Source: Bryobacterales bacterium F-183 (GTDB lineage Bacteria; Acidobacteriota; Terriglobia; Bryobacterales; Bryobacteraceae). Taken from it: a DNA stretch of 64,000 bases. The DNA is taken from the NCBI GenBank assembly GCA_016865505.2, contig AP025252.1, positions 434,001 to 498,000 on the forward strand. The letters are read 5' to 3'. Positions 22,268 to 30,661 of this stretch are shown here, one piece after another (the first letter of the stretch is position 1; each line of letters begins with the position of its first letter). Both the position numbers and the translations under genes were made by a program. The notes under the pieces were generated by a model that searched no databases, had not been told where the DNA came from, and worked only from the letters and a program-made list of their open reading frames with translations.

Positions 22268-22986
22268 GGCTTCGCTGGCGCTGTCGCGGCGGCAGGGGAC
22301 CGGACTTTGAATCCGGTTGTTGTATCCGCCTCTTCAATTTGTTCCACCACTCGCGCGGTGACGACAGGCGCGGGCGCTGCAGCGTCTACCTTCAGCAGGT
22401 GGTCCGCCCCATACCAATCGGCCGCCAGACGGCCCAGTTCGCGGTACTCGCGAATGCGCCGTACGATGGTTTCCGGCGTGTCATCGGCCCGGTTCCGCAT
22501 TTCCATTCTCGTCTTTAGTACCTCGTCCGGCGCGTCGAGCAGGATCACAATCGGACTCGGGTACTTGTTTTCGGTCAGGAACCGGCGCAAGGACTCGGCT
22601 TGTGCGGGAGTGGTCGGGTAGCCGTCCAGAATAAAGCCCTTGCCAGCATCCGGACGCCGTAGGCGCGCTGTCATCAAGGCATCGGCTTCCGGCGCGGATA
22701 TGAGTTCCCCGGAGGTGATCATCGGTTCCAGGGCCTTGCTCACAAGCCCGGACTTCTTGCCCAACTCCGCTCGCAGGACATCCTGCATCGAGATCGCCGG
22801 CACCTTGTATTTGCGGGCCAAGCTTTTGGCATGAAGGGATTTGCCGACGCCGGGAGGTCCAATGAGCAGCAGCACCAGGGAGTTTCGGGGTTTCTGCGCG
22901 TAACCCACCGTCGTGGCCGTGCTTACGGCAACCAGGAGGAGGACCAGTTTGGCGAGGTGGAGGGTCACACAACCATTATCAGGCAC
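22264..22986 (-). CDS. Adenylate-kinase-like protein with N-terminal signal sequence
   Basis: P-loop nucleoside monophosphate kinase fold of 240 residues, preceded by a hydrophobic export signal ([22 protein letters not shown]), unlike normal cytoplasmic adenylate kinases. The P loop GPPGVGKS (43-50), the [10 protein letters not shown] segment, [10 protein letters not shown] and [16 protein letters not shown] follow the adenylate kinase order. The normally conserved Arg of DGFPRT is replaced by Thr, and the LID insertion is short. The start is a GTG; an alternative GTG six codons later also leaves the signal intact. It may be a periplasmic nucleotide- or phosphate-binding protein, or an enzyme with an altered substrate. 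It converges with the radical SAM gene with 4 shared bases. Confidence 0.8.
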   Translation of the reverse strand: MPDNGCVTLHLAKLVLLLVAVSTATTVGYAQKPRNSLVLLLIGPPGVGKSLHAKSLARKYKVPAISMQDVLRAELGKKSGLVSKALEPMITSGELISAPEADALMTARLRRPDAGKGFILDGYPTTPAQAESLRRFLTENKYPSPIVILLDAPDEVLKTRMEMRNRADDTPETIVRRIREYRELGRLAADWYGADHLLKVDAAAPAPVVTARVVEQIEEADTTTGFKVRSPAAATAPAKP

Positions 22987-23006
22987 TCAAAATCTTGCGG
23001 GAAAAG

Positions 23007-23035
23007 TTGATCGGCTTTTCATCGTACGCTACTAT
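23007..23035 (+). promoter_or_regulatory. Possible promoter of the initiator tRNA
   Basis: TTGATC (23007-23012) and TACTAT (23030-23035) are separated by 17 bases just before the tRNA. Transcription would start almost at the first tRNA base, leaving no leader, so this assignment is tentative. Confidence 0.35.
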
Positions 23036-23040
23036 AGCGT

Positions 23041-23117
<77 letters not shown>

Positions 23118-23145
23118 ACTGATCGCCTCCCTCCCCTTCCAGTAG

Positions 23146-24198
23146 TTGATTCCCCAAGTTCGAATCGTACATGAAGCCCTGTCGTATGATCGGTATCATG
23201 CATGCGTGGAGTATGCGCTAGGCAGCCTCCCAACCGGTTTCTACCGCCAAAAGACCCACGGACTCGCCTACGGTTCCGGCCAGTCGCAGCAGGAAGCCCG
23301 GGATAAGGCCTTTTTTGAGGCTGTCGAGCGGTTCTGCAGCCACTTCCACGGCAGTGAGCAGTTCACAACCCAGCCCTACGATCCCGCCACCTGCGTCCAC
23401 CCGAATGACCTGATGCAGTTCACGGACCTGCAGATCGCCAACGCGGGCCTTGATGCGTTTGGCGAGCAGGTCGAGATCGCCTGGATGTGGGGTGAACCTC
23501 TGCATGGCGGGTACAAGGGAAAATGGATCCCCGCTGCGATGGTGCTGCTCGACTACGCCGACGAGCACCAGCCGAACTTCGCCTTGCCTACCTCATCGGG
23601 CTGCGCCGCAGGACCCGACCTCGCATCGGCAACCCGGTCCGGCGTGCGCGAACTGGTGGAGCGGGACGCCGTCGCATTGTGGTGGTACCGGCAGGCCCTA
23701 AGGCCCACCGTGATACCGCCCCGGGTCGAGCACGGCCGCACGTACGAGGTCCTGGACGTCAGCACCGACTTTGGCCTGTCCGTCTGCGTAGCCATCAGCG
23801 CGCGGGAGGACGGTAGCGATCCGGTGTTCGGCGCCGGTAGCGGTCGTGACCTGGGTGCCGCCGCGCAGGACGCTATCCGGGAGCTCACGCAGGTGCTCAC
23901 CTGGCGTAGGTACTGGCAGGACGCGAGCCCTTACGGATACGCCAATGTGCAGGACTTTCAACGCGGCCACACGAGCGCCACGGCAAGTGATGCCGCCGTC
24001 TCTTCACTACCCAATATGTATGTCGTGAATCTGACCCGAGCGGATGTTGGATTGCCCGTAGTCCGGGTGGTGGCGCCGGAGTTGCTATCGCATCGCCTGG
24101 GCATGCGCAACGTGAGGCTGAGCCGTGTACCCGAACGTCTGGGATGGCGATGCAACCGCGTTCCAGATGCCACGGACTTCGTCGAATGTCCTCTTTGA
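23146..24198 (+). CDS. YcaO-domain protein, short N-terminus
   Basis: YcaO proteins use ATP to activate peptide backbone amides, forming azolines or thioamides in ribosomal natural products, or act in ribosomal protein methylthiolation. The ATP-binding signatures are intact: QEARDKAFFEAVERF (ExxER), RSGVRELVERDAVALWWY and AAQDAIRELTQ. The C-terminus VVRVVAPELL...RRVP-like region followed by VECPL is near the natural end of the family. The N-terminus is short: the frame is closed by TAG directly before the TTG start, only 28 bases after the tRNA. At 350 residues it lacks the usual first segment. No TfuA, cyclodehydratase partner or clear precursor peptide is adjacent. Function unknown. Confidence 0.72.
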   Translation: MIPQVRIVHEALSYDRYHACVEYALGSLPTGFYRQKTHGLAYGSGQSQQEARDKAFFEAVERFCSHFHGSEQFTTQPYDPATCVHPNDLMQFTDLQIANAGLDAFGEQVEIAWMWGEPLHGGYKGKWIPAAMVLLDYADEHQPNFALPTSSGCAAGPDLASATRSGVRELVERDAVALWWYRQALRPTVIPPRVEHGRTYEVLDVSTDFGLSVCVAISAREDGSDPVFGAGSGRDLGAAAQDAIRELTQVLTWRRYWQDASPYGYANVQDFQRGHTSATASDAAVSSLPNMYVVNLTRADVGLPVVRVVAPELLSHRLGMRNVRLSRVPERLGWRCNRVPDATDFVECPL

Positions 24199-24289
24199 TA
24201 GGCTCCTGACTGCACCATCCCACAGGGGCGAGATAGAACTATCTGCCCTCCAGGAATGGCGTAAGGAAACGGTGCAAGTACGCCACGCA

Positions 24290-24366
24290 AGGACCCCAAA
24301 CGGAGGGTCCTGATGCCCCTGGGAACTCCCTATTCCTTTTTGTAAAACCTGATACCCAGGGGCATC
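24290..24366. terminator. Two consecutive hairpins after the YcaO gene
   Basis: AGGACCC (24290-24296) pairs with GGGTCCT (24305-24311) around an 8-base loop. Directly after, GATGCCCCTGGG (24312-24323) pairs perfectly with CCCAGGGGCATC (24355-24366) around a 31-base loop that contains a run of five T. TTTC follows. The second stem of 12 bp could end YcaO transcription, although the loop is long and the T tail short. It could also be an element end or RNA structure. The rest of the 225-base gap (24199-24423) shows nothing else clear. Confidence 0.6.
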
Positions 24367-24423
24367 TTTCTCCCCGGATTTTCCTGAGCTGGTCGATAAC
24401 GCCATCAGTTCGTTATCCCACTC

Positions 24424-26316
24424 ATGAAATCATCAACAATACGAATACTCCCACTCCTTGGCCTACTCAGCGCTAGTATGGCCCACGCTGTGACCCTGTA
24501 CGTCTCTACCTCCGGCAATGACTCCGGCACCTGCCGAAGCAATCAACCCTGCCGGACGATCACCCGGGCAACTGCCCTCGCCGTCGCAGGCGATGTCATC
24601 GAAATCGCTCCCGGGACCTACCCCGAACGTGTCATTGTCAACCGATCCGGCAGCAGTGCTTCGAATCCAATCACGTATCGGGGCCATAATGGCAGCGGAT
24701 GCCCGTCGACGCCGTTGGCCGACATCCAGTCCAGAGGCTTTCGTCCAGCGCCTACGGTAACCACCTGGGGCTTCTACATCCGTGGCGACTATCTCGTTTT
24801 CGACTGTCTTCGCGCAATCAGCCCTCCTGCCGAACTCACCGTAGTATCTGGTGATAACCGCAGCGGGTTCTACATCAACAATGGCCGTCGAGATATCACG
24901 GTCACCAACAGCGTGGTGGACGCCAACAATCGTCCGGGTACGATGGCAGCGGGTATTGCTACCGGCACACTCGCCAACGCCCTGCCCTTCAACATTCGCG
25001 CCTCACGCAACTACGTCACCCGTACGGCATATGGCTTCCTGATCTACTGTGCAGCCAACTGCCTATTCGAAAACAACGAGGTGGAAGATCTCAAATCGAA
25101 TGGCGGTGACATGGACTACAGCCGCATCTTCGGCCGTAACATCACCATGCGAGGGAACTATTTCCATGGCAACTCCACGCTGAATTGCGTCGGCTGCCAT
25201 GTCGACTGTTTCCAGACGTGGAATCTGAACCAGAACTCAAACGAAATCGCCCAGAACATCGTGCTCGACGGCAACACGTGCTTTAACGCACACCAGGGCA
25301 TCATTCTGCGCGACACAACCTCATCCCAGCAAGGAATGTACGCAAGCCACTTCAACTGGACCGTCACCAATAACGTCTTTGCCTATGGACCTACGGGCAG
25401 TTCGATGGCATGGTGCGCGCTGTTCGCACACGTGGGCAATGTCGTGTTCCGGCATAACCTGTGCCTGGGTTCCGGTCAGGTCGGTTACCTCAACGGGACT
25501 ACCGGAACGCACGAGTACAACCTGCACATCAACCAGACGACACCGTACAACGCGAAGGCGATTGGTACGAGTTGGGCGGCTGGGTCCATCACAGCGCGAA
25601 ACAACCTGATCTTCAATCCAAGCCGGGTATTTACTTCAACCACGTTTCCCAATGATCTGTTGAATGTGGATCCGAACCTGGCGAGTTCAGCAGCGTCCGA
25701 CTTCCGCCTGACCCTAAGTAGCCCGGCGATGAATCGAGCGTTGGGGAGCCCGGTGGTGTCGGACAAGAATGGTACGTCGCGCCCACAAGGCGGATTGCCC
25801 GATATCGGCCCGTTCGAACTCACCACCAGCCGCTTCTTCACCTTCGGTATCCAGTCGGGACGCTTCCAGAACGAGGACGCATCGTCTTACCTGGAAGAGC
25901 CGCCAAATCTGTTGGAGTGGAACCTGAACGCAGAAGGTACGCCGGTGGATGGGCCGGAGGCAATGCACCAAACCACCGCCAAGGCTTGTACTCTCTCAGC
26001 GGCGACCATCACTGCCGAAGAGGATGCGTCCTTCCGGCTGGTTGTAGAAATGCTGCTGGACGAACCCGGCGAAGACGGTCTACCCCAATGGAAGGCCATC
26101 TCCGGCGTGTTTGGTTTGGCCAACATGCAGTCCTACGGCAATACTGCGTTGTCCGATTGGGAAACTACGATCCCTGCCAATGCTGTACTCCGCGTACGCA
26201 TGATCCCCACGCCGGAAGGCATCGAACAGTTGCTTTCGCCGGCCAAAGTGGTCCTGCGCTGCGATGAGAAGCCCGCTACACCCAACCCTGGTCCGAGCGA
26301 CGACGGCAACAACTAA
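24424..26316 (+). CDS. Secreted right-handed parallel beta-helix protein
   Basis: Extracellular or periplasmic protein of 630 residues with signal peptide MKSSTIRILPLLGLLSASMAHA. The mature N-terminus LYVSTSGNDSGTC...PCRTITRATALAVAGDVIEIAPGTY is the standard entry of DUF1565/pectate-lyase-like beta helices. Repeating N-rich coils follow (SRNYVT, FENNEV, MRGNYFHGN, LDGNTCF, VTNNVFAYG, ARNNLIFN) through about residue 440. The last 150 residues form a separate domain with SAATITAEEDASFRLVVEMLLDE, perhaps a beta sandwich, ending in a Pro/Asp/Asn-rich tail. No PEP-CTERM-like sorting tail is seen although an exosortase gene converges on it. A polysaccharide lyase or structural surface role is possible. 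The stop overlaps the exosortase stop (CTAA). Confidence 0.85.
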   Translation: MKSSTIRILPLLGLLSASMAHAVTLYVSTSGNDSGTCRSNQPCRTITRATALAVAGDVIEIAPGTYPERVIVNRSGSSASNPITYRGHNGSGCPSTPLADIQSRGFRPAPTVTTWGFYIRGDYLVFDCLRAISPPAELTVVSGDNRSGFYINNGRRDITVTNSVVDANNRPGTMAAGIATGTLANALPFNIRASRNYVTRTAYGFLIYCAANCLFENNEVEDLKSNGGDMDYSRIFGRNITMRGNYFHGNSTLNCVGCHVDCFQTWNLNQNSNEIAQNIVLDGNTCFNAHQGIILRDTTSSQQGMYASHFNWTVTNNVFAYGPTGSSMAWCALFAHVGNVVFRHNLCLGSGQVGYLNGTTGTHEYNLHINQTTPYNAKAIGTSWAAGSITARNNLIFNPSRVFTSTTFPNDLLNVDPNLASSAASDFRLTLSSPAMNRALGSPVVSDKNGTSRPQGGLPDIGPFELTTSRFFTFGIQSGRFQNEDASSYLEEPPNLLEWNLNAEGTPVDGPEAMHQTTAKACTLSAATITAEEDASFRLVVEMLLDEPGEDGLPQWKAISGVFGLANMQSYGNTALSDWETTIPANAVLRVRMIPTPEGIEQLLSPAKVVLRCDEKPATPNPGPSDDGNN

Positions 26317-27257
26317 CGTTGCTGCTGTTGTTGCCGCTTTTCTGACCGCATCAACAACCACAGAGTGGGCCCCAATAGCGCGACAGCCGTCAGCGTGAAC
26401 AGGGGCCCGCCCTGCTTATGGAGCGGCCCATCCAGGTACCCTGCTGAAACGTTCGAACCCAACCAAGCCAGGATCACGATTCGTACTGCGTTCTTGATGA
26501 TGCCCACCGGTATCGTCAAAAACAGCATCAGCGCCTTCGATCCTGTCCTGCGCAGCAACAGGTGCGCACACACCGCGACCACCATTATCAGCGCCGTCGT
26601 CGACCGCATCCCGCTACATTCGCGCGCGACCTCGATATTCAATCCCGGCAGCGCGAACACCAGGCCTTCCCGGTACACCGGCGTCCCCAGCATCTGGAAG
26701 ATGACGTCGGACACTTCGGCGGACGCGTGCTGCAGAAATACCTCAAAGCCATGGATCCAGGCTTCCGGCAGAGGCGCGGATGCCACCAGCATGATCACCT
26801 GGAACATGCCTTCCCTCAGGCTTTCTACGCCGTGCAGGTACCATAGCGCGCCGATCCAGGCGGCTGCCAGACCCAGATACCGCCAGTACAGCTCCACGTC
26901 CGCGCCGTACGTCAGGGCAAGATTTGCGACAATGCCCGCGCCCGCAAGTACCGCGCCGCGAATGTCGTTGCGCAAGGTGGGTCCAATCAGAAAATCGCGC
27001 TCCTGGTAAATCAGCACCAGCACGACAGCGATGCCTACCAGGACGTAGTTGTAGCGGCTATCGCTATAGGAAAGCGCTGCCGTCTCCATCGCCGTCCGGT
27101 AGCAGATCACCGCCGCCAGTGCGACGGCGGCAAACCACTGTAACGGCAACGGGGCAGCAGCGCCAGGATGCGGCAAAGCGGGAGTGGAAGCGGACGAGGA
27201 CGGCTCCATAGAGAAAAGCTGCCGAAGATGCTCCGGCAAGGTCCAAGTTACCGTCAT
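26313..27257 (-). CDS. Exosortase/archaeosortase family protein
   Basis: Polytopic inner-membrane cysteine transpeptidase of 314 residues. Exosortases cleave C-terminal PEP-CTERM-like sorting tails of exported proteins and link them to cell-surface or extracellular glycans. The catalytic triad is visible: Cys214 in ARECSGMRS, Arg259 in IKNAVRI and His280 in DGPLHKQGG. About eight hydrophobic helices are present. The start is supported by GGGAGG seven bases upstream. The C-terminus ends in a short poly-Gln run. It is the last gene of a minus-strand cluster with an ECF sigma factor, a Ser/Thr kinase and an unknown protein. Its substrate is not evident in this window. Confidence 0.9.
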   Translation of the reverse strand: MTVTWTLPEHLRQLFSMEPSSSASTPALPHPGAAAPLPLQWFAAVALAAVICYRTAMETAALSYSDSRYNYVLVGIAVVLVLIYQERDFLIGPTLRNDIRGAVLAGAGIVANLALTYGADVELYWRYLGLAAAWIGALWYLHGVESLREGMFQVIMLVASAPLPEAWIHGFEVFLQHASAEVSDVIFQMLGTPVYREGLVFALPGLNIEVARECSGMRSTTALIMVVAVCAHLLLRRTGSKALMLFLTIPVGIIKNAVRIVILAWLGSNVSAGYLDGPLHKQGGPLFTLTAVALLGPTLWLLMRSEKRQQQQQR

Positions 27258-27280
27258 CCGGCAGCCTCCCGCAAGCTACA

Positions 27281-27847
27281 TTACGGATGGATGCGGCTGA
27301 TCCTGGTCGCGATGTCGTCTACGTCGATGTCGCGCTGCTCCTGTCCGGGACGCTTCAGCTTGTGCCCGCGAAGCTGTTCCGGCTGCAGTTCATCGGCTCT
27401 GGAGAACCAGATCTCTTTGGCAACGATCAACTGATCACCCGGCACCGTACGATCCTCCGCGTCGACAATCACGTAGCTCCACTTCTGATCGATACCGGCA
27501 AGCGCCTCGCGCACGATGCGGACACCCTTGCCACCCTCCGTGCAGCTGTACGCTAGGCTCAGACTCAGCCGATCGGGCTGCGCACGGCCTTCCGATAACG
27601 TCTTGGAAACGGCTTGGCCTAACGCGCTACAGGCGGACTCATACGAGTCTCCGGTAACCACCTCGGTCAACCAGTCGACACTCAACCCGGGTACAGGCGC
27701 ATCGGCTTCCTTCCCAAAGAAGAAATAGCCATTCGGCGGCGTCATCGGGGTCGGGTTGTTCAAGTCCGTGGCGTCCACCAGGTACGCCGCTTGTGCATCA
27801 ATCGCCGAAGTCGTCACACCCTCCGGTGTGACCCAATGTGGAGGCAT
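27281..27847 (-). CDS. Hypothetical protein in the exosortase cluster
   Basis: 188-residue protein that I do not recognise. It begins MPPHWVTPEGVTTSAIDAQ after an AAGGAT ribosome-like site and has no signal peptide or membrane segment. It is acidic in the middle and basic near the end (RGHKLKRPGQEQRD), with two cysteines (ESACSALG, AYSCTEG). It lies 24 bases upstream of the exosortase gene and 55 bases downstream of the kinase gene on the same strand, so it probably belongs to their transcription unit. EpsI-like proteins often accompany exosortases, and this could be a distant analogue; I see no sequence evidence strong enough to say so. Reading-frame length and position support a real gene. 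Confidence 0.65.
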   Translation of the reverse strand: MPPHWVTPEGVTTSAIDAQAAYLVDATDLNNPTPMTPPNGYFFFGKEADAPVPGLSVDWLTEVVTGDSYESACSALGQAVSKTLSEGRAQPDRLSLSLAYSCTEGGKGVRIVREALAGIDQKWSYVIVDAEDRTVPGDQLIVAKEIWFSRADELQPEQLRGHKLKRPGQEQRDIDVDDIATRISRIHP

Positions 27848-27902
27848 TCGCTTTCGTCATCCTTTCGCGTGGGAAGCGCGCCTATCTGTGCGCGCGCCAC
27901 GA

Positions 27903-29975
27903 TCAGGACTTGCGGTCGACGAACCCGAGTGCGGCTCGAATCTTTTGGAAGCGGGGCAGGTGCTTGAGCCAGTCAAACCGCGGGCTGTACCCGATCAATT
28001 GCACCGTAGAGTCCCCAGCGGCAAACGCCCCTTCCACCAGCTTCATCGCTTTTTCCGTCTCACCCAGACGTCCGTACAGGTCCACCTGGATCGAGACATT
28101 GCGAAGGCGCCCTTCCACTGCCGTTGCGATCCGCTTTGCCTCCGCCAGTTTGCCCTGCGCCGCATACACCGCTGCCAACGTAGCCTGAAACGACGGGCCA
28201 CTATCCTGGCGTACGGCCTCTTCGCACGACGCCTGCGCCATATCCAGCTTCTGAACGTTCAGCAAGCTATTGCAGAGCGCCAGGTGCGAGCTTGGCTCCC
28301 GCGGGTGCAGTCGTACGAGCCGTTCCGCCGCGACAACCGCAGCTTTCAAATCCCGGCGAGCCGTATGGACAGCAACCAACTGCTGATTCAATGTCATCGA
28401 CCCGGGGTCGATCTCAAGTCCCGCATTGAGTTGCGACATTGCATCATCAAATCGGCCAATCTTTCCCAAAAAAGCGCCGTACCAGAGCCGTACCCGGGTT
28501 TGCCGTGGATCAAGCGATACGGCACGTTCGAACATCGGTCCCGCCGTACGCCATTTGGCAAGATCCAACGAGACGACGTATGCATGCACCGCGTGCGCGG
28601 CACCTGAGTTCGGCGCCAGCGTTGACGCCTGTTCGGCTGCTTCCGCTGCCTTGGCAAGGTTGACTCGCGCATCGCCAAAGCCGAAGTTGGCGTTGGTGGA
28701 GTAGACATCAGCAAGCCCGGTCCACGCTTCCGCATTGCGAGGATCGAGCCGGATGGCTGCCTCAAACTCCTGCTGGGCATTCGCCATATCGTCTGCCGTA
28801 CGCCGAGTCGCGAATTGCGCCGCGAGTTTCAGGTGCTGCTCCACCTTGGGATTCGTCACCGTCCGCTGCGTCCATGCGATCCATGCCAGCGCGCACACCA
28901 GAACCACTGCCGCTGCACTTAATAGCAGACGCCACGGGAAGGACCGCTTGCCTTCGAGCAGTGCGCGAATTTCGGCGCTGCTCTGGGGCCGCCGCGCTGG
29001 CGATGGCTGCAGGCAGGCGTCCACCGTACGTCCCAAGGCGCCGGGTAATGTCACGGCAGGCTTTGGCTGATTGATCCGCAATGTCGCCCGCGAAAAAGGG
29101 CTTGTTCCCGTCCAGGGTTGCGATCCCTGCCGCAACTCATACAGCAGGATGCCAAACGAGTAGAAGTCGCTCAGCTTGGTTACCGTGTCCGACTGCAACT
29201 GCTCCGGCGACATATAGTCGAGCGAGCCTAAAATGCCCTCTGTCTTCGTGAGCGTCGCCTGCCCGGAGGCGAGGGCGATGCCGAAGTCCATTAGCACCAC
29301 CCGGCCGGCAGACGTCAGGAACACGTTCGATGGTTTGATGTCGCGATGCACAATGCCCCGGTCATGCACGGCATCCAGCCCGTCGAGTACGCCGCGGGCA
29401 ATCCGCTCGATTTCCAGCTCGGGGAAGGCGCCCCTTTCGGCAATGCGCCCGGCCAGCGTCTCCCCGTCGAGCAGTTCCATCGTGTAAAAGAAGAGGTCGC
29501 CGTCACGGCCAAAGTCGTAGATGCGGATGACATTCGGGTGCTGGATCTCGCGCAGCAGCAGCACCTCACGCCGGAAGCGTTCGCGCGACACGCCGTCGGA
29601 CGACAAGTGCGAATGCAAGGTCTTGAGCGCCACCTGCTGCGACAGTTCCTGGTCATAGGCGGCGTACACCTCGCCCATGCCACCGTGGCCAACCAGTTCC
29701 TGTACCTGGTAGCGGCCGGAGGCAAGCGTCTTGCCCGTCAAAAGCGGACGCTTCGGGGACTGATCCCATGCCGCGCGATGGTCCGCGATGTCCTCGTCCA
29801 AAAACCCCTTCGCCTCAGCCTCGCGATGCAACTGGATAAGCCGCAGGGCTTCGGACTTCGCCTCGTCCGGCGGGATATCCGCCTGGCTCTGCAGCCAGGT
29901 TCCAGGGTCGTGCGGAGAAGCGGCCAACGAACGGTCGAACAACTCGGCCGCTTTGCGATAGATCTCTGGGGTCAT
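27903..29975 (-). CDS. Serine/threonine protein kinase with C-terminal TPR repeats
   Basis: Membrane-anchored Hanks-type kinase of about 690 residues. The ATG at 29975 is preferred because MTPEIYRKAAELF matches the common MTPE..W..EELF start of acidobacterial kinases; a TTG 39 bases upstream is possible. A short N-terminal helical region precedes the kinase domain: glycine loop VGHGGMGEV (about 95-103), VALK Lys118, HRDIKPSN (210 on), DFG (230 on) and MSPEQ. One transmembrane helix (about 348-370) leads to an extracytoplasmic TPR array with repeated LDPRNAEAWTGLADVY-like units. It follows the ECF sigma gene closely, a pairing common in this phylum, and probably senses envelope state through the TPRs. 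Phosphorylation targets are unknown. Confidence 0.92.
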   Translation of the reverse strand: MTPEIYRKAAELFDRSLAASPHDPGTWLQSQADIPPDEAKSEALRLIQLHREAEAKGFLDEDIADHRAAWDQSPKRPLLTGKTLASGRYQVQELVGHGGMGEVYAAYDQELSQQVALKTLHSHLSSDGVSRERFRREVLLLREIQHPNVIRIYDFGRDGDLFFYTMELLDGETLAGRIAERGAFPELEIERIARGVLDGLDAVHDRGIVHRDIKPSNVFLTSAGRVVLMDFGIALASGQATLTKTEGILGSLDYMSPEQLQSDTVTKLSDFYSFGILLYELRQGSQPWTGTSPFSRATLRINQPKPAVTLPGALGRTVDACLQPSPARRPQSSAEIRALLEGKRSFPWRLLLSAAAVVLVCALAWIAWTQRTVTNPKVEQHLKLAAQFATRRTADDMANAQQEFEAAIRLDPRNAEAWTGLADVYSTNANFGFGDARVNLAKAAEAAEQASTLAPNSGAAHAVHAYVVSLDLAKWRTAGPMFERAVSLDPRQTRVRLWYGAFLGKIGRFDDAMSQLNAGLEIDPGSMTLNQQLVAVHTARRDLKAAVVAAERLVRLHPREPSSHLALCNSLLNVQKLDMAQASCEEAVRQDSGPSFQATLAAVYAAQGKLAEAKRIATAVEGRLRNVSIQVDLYGRLGETEKAMKLVEGAFAAGDSTVQLIGYSPRFDWLKHLPRFQKIRAALGFVDRKS

Positions 29976-30020
29976 GGGGAGCGATGCACAGCAGGCCGCC
30001 GCGGGGTACGCCAACGGTGG

Positions 30021-30584
30021 CTAGTTCATCTCCAACTCGCCGTAAAGCCAGGCTCTGGCAAGCGTCCATTCGCGATGTACGGTGCGCCGCGATGTTTTGA
30101 GTACTGTTGCGATCTCCGCCACCTCCAACCCGGCAAAGTACCGCATCTCGACAATCCGCGCCTGGCGTTCATCCAATTTTTCGAGGCGATCCAGCGAGTC
30201 ATGCAGCGCCAGAATCAAAGCGTCACTCGATTCGTCCAGACAGATTTTTTCATCGAGCGGCAAATGTACCGCCCCCGCGCCATGCTTTGCCCTGCCCCGC
30301 TGCCTGGCATTTTCCACCAAAATCCGCCGCATCACACGGCTGGCAACGGCAAAAAAGTGGGAGCGGTTGGCGTATTGGATCTGCGCCCCCTGGTACAGGC
30401 GCAGGTACGCCTCATGCACCAACGCCGTGGCCTGCAGCGTGTTCGCCATGTACTCTCTGGCCAAGTGCCGCGCGGCGATCTGGCGCAGTTCCGCATACAC
30501 GAACGTCATCAGTTCGCTCTGCGCGGCTGCATCGCCCTCGGAAACTCGCTGCAAAATACGGGTAATGTCGCCTTGTTCGGACAT
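30021..30584 (-). CDS. ECF RNA polymerase sigma factor, TIGR02999 type
   Basis: Extracytoplasmic-function sigma factor of 187 residues. Region 2 is visible as LMTFVYAELRQIAARHL...NTLQATALVHEAYLRL followed by FFAVASRVMRRILVENARQR. Region 4 is RQARIVEMRYFAGLEVAEIATVLKTSRRTVHREWTLARAWL, the DNA-binding helix-turn-helix. These features match the acidobacterial and planctomycete ECF group usually paired with Ser/Thr kinases instead of anti-sigma factors. The ATG at 30584 is chosen over the adjacent TTG. The kinase gene follows within 50 bases, so phosphorylation may control this sigma factor. The exosortase cluster and the divergent LysM-like gene are candidate targets. Confidence 0.92.
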   Translation of the reverse strand: MSEQGDITRILQRVSEGDAAAQSELMTFVYAELRQIAARHLAREYMANTLQATALVHEAYLRLYQGAQIQYANRSHFFAVASRVMRRILVENARQRGRAKHGAGAVHLPLDEKICLDESSDALILALHDSLDRLEKLDERQARIVEMRYFAGLEVAEIATVLKTSRRTVHREWTLARAWLYGELEMN

Positions 30585-30661
30585 CAATTATTTCAGTATC
30601 GTATGCCGCCAGTTGGGATTCATCCGCTGCCTTCCGTATCGGGGGCAGGAGATGATTTCAA

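Noticed and set aside
24125-24313. A 62-residue frame overlapping the YcaO end, considered as a possible precursor peptide
   Set aside because: It overlaps the YcaO gene by 74 bases, has no ribosome site, and lacks a Cys/Ser/Thr-rich core of the expected kind.
24290-24366. A CRISPR or insertion-sequence end at the hairpin pair
   Set aside because: There are no repeated spacers, no transposase and no target-site duplication; two simple hairpins explain it.
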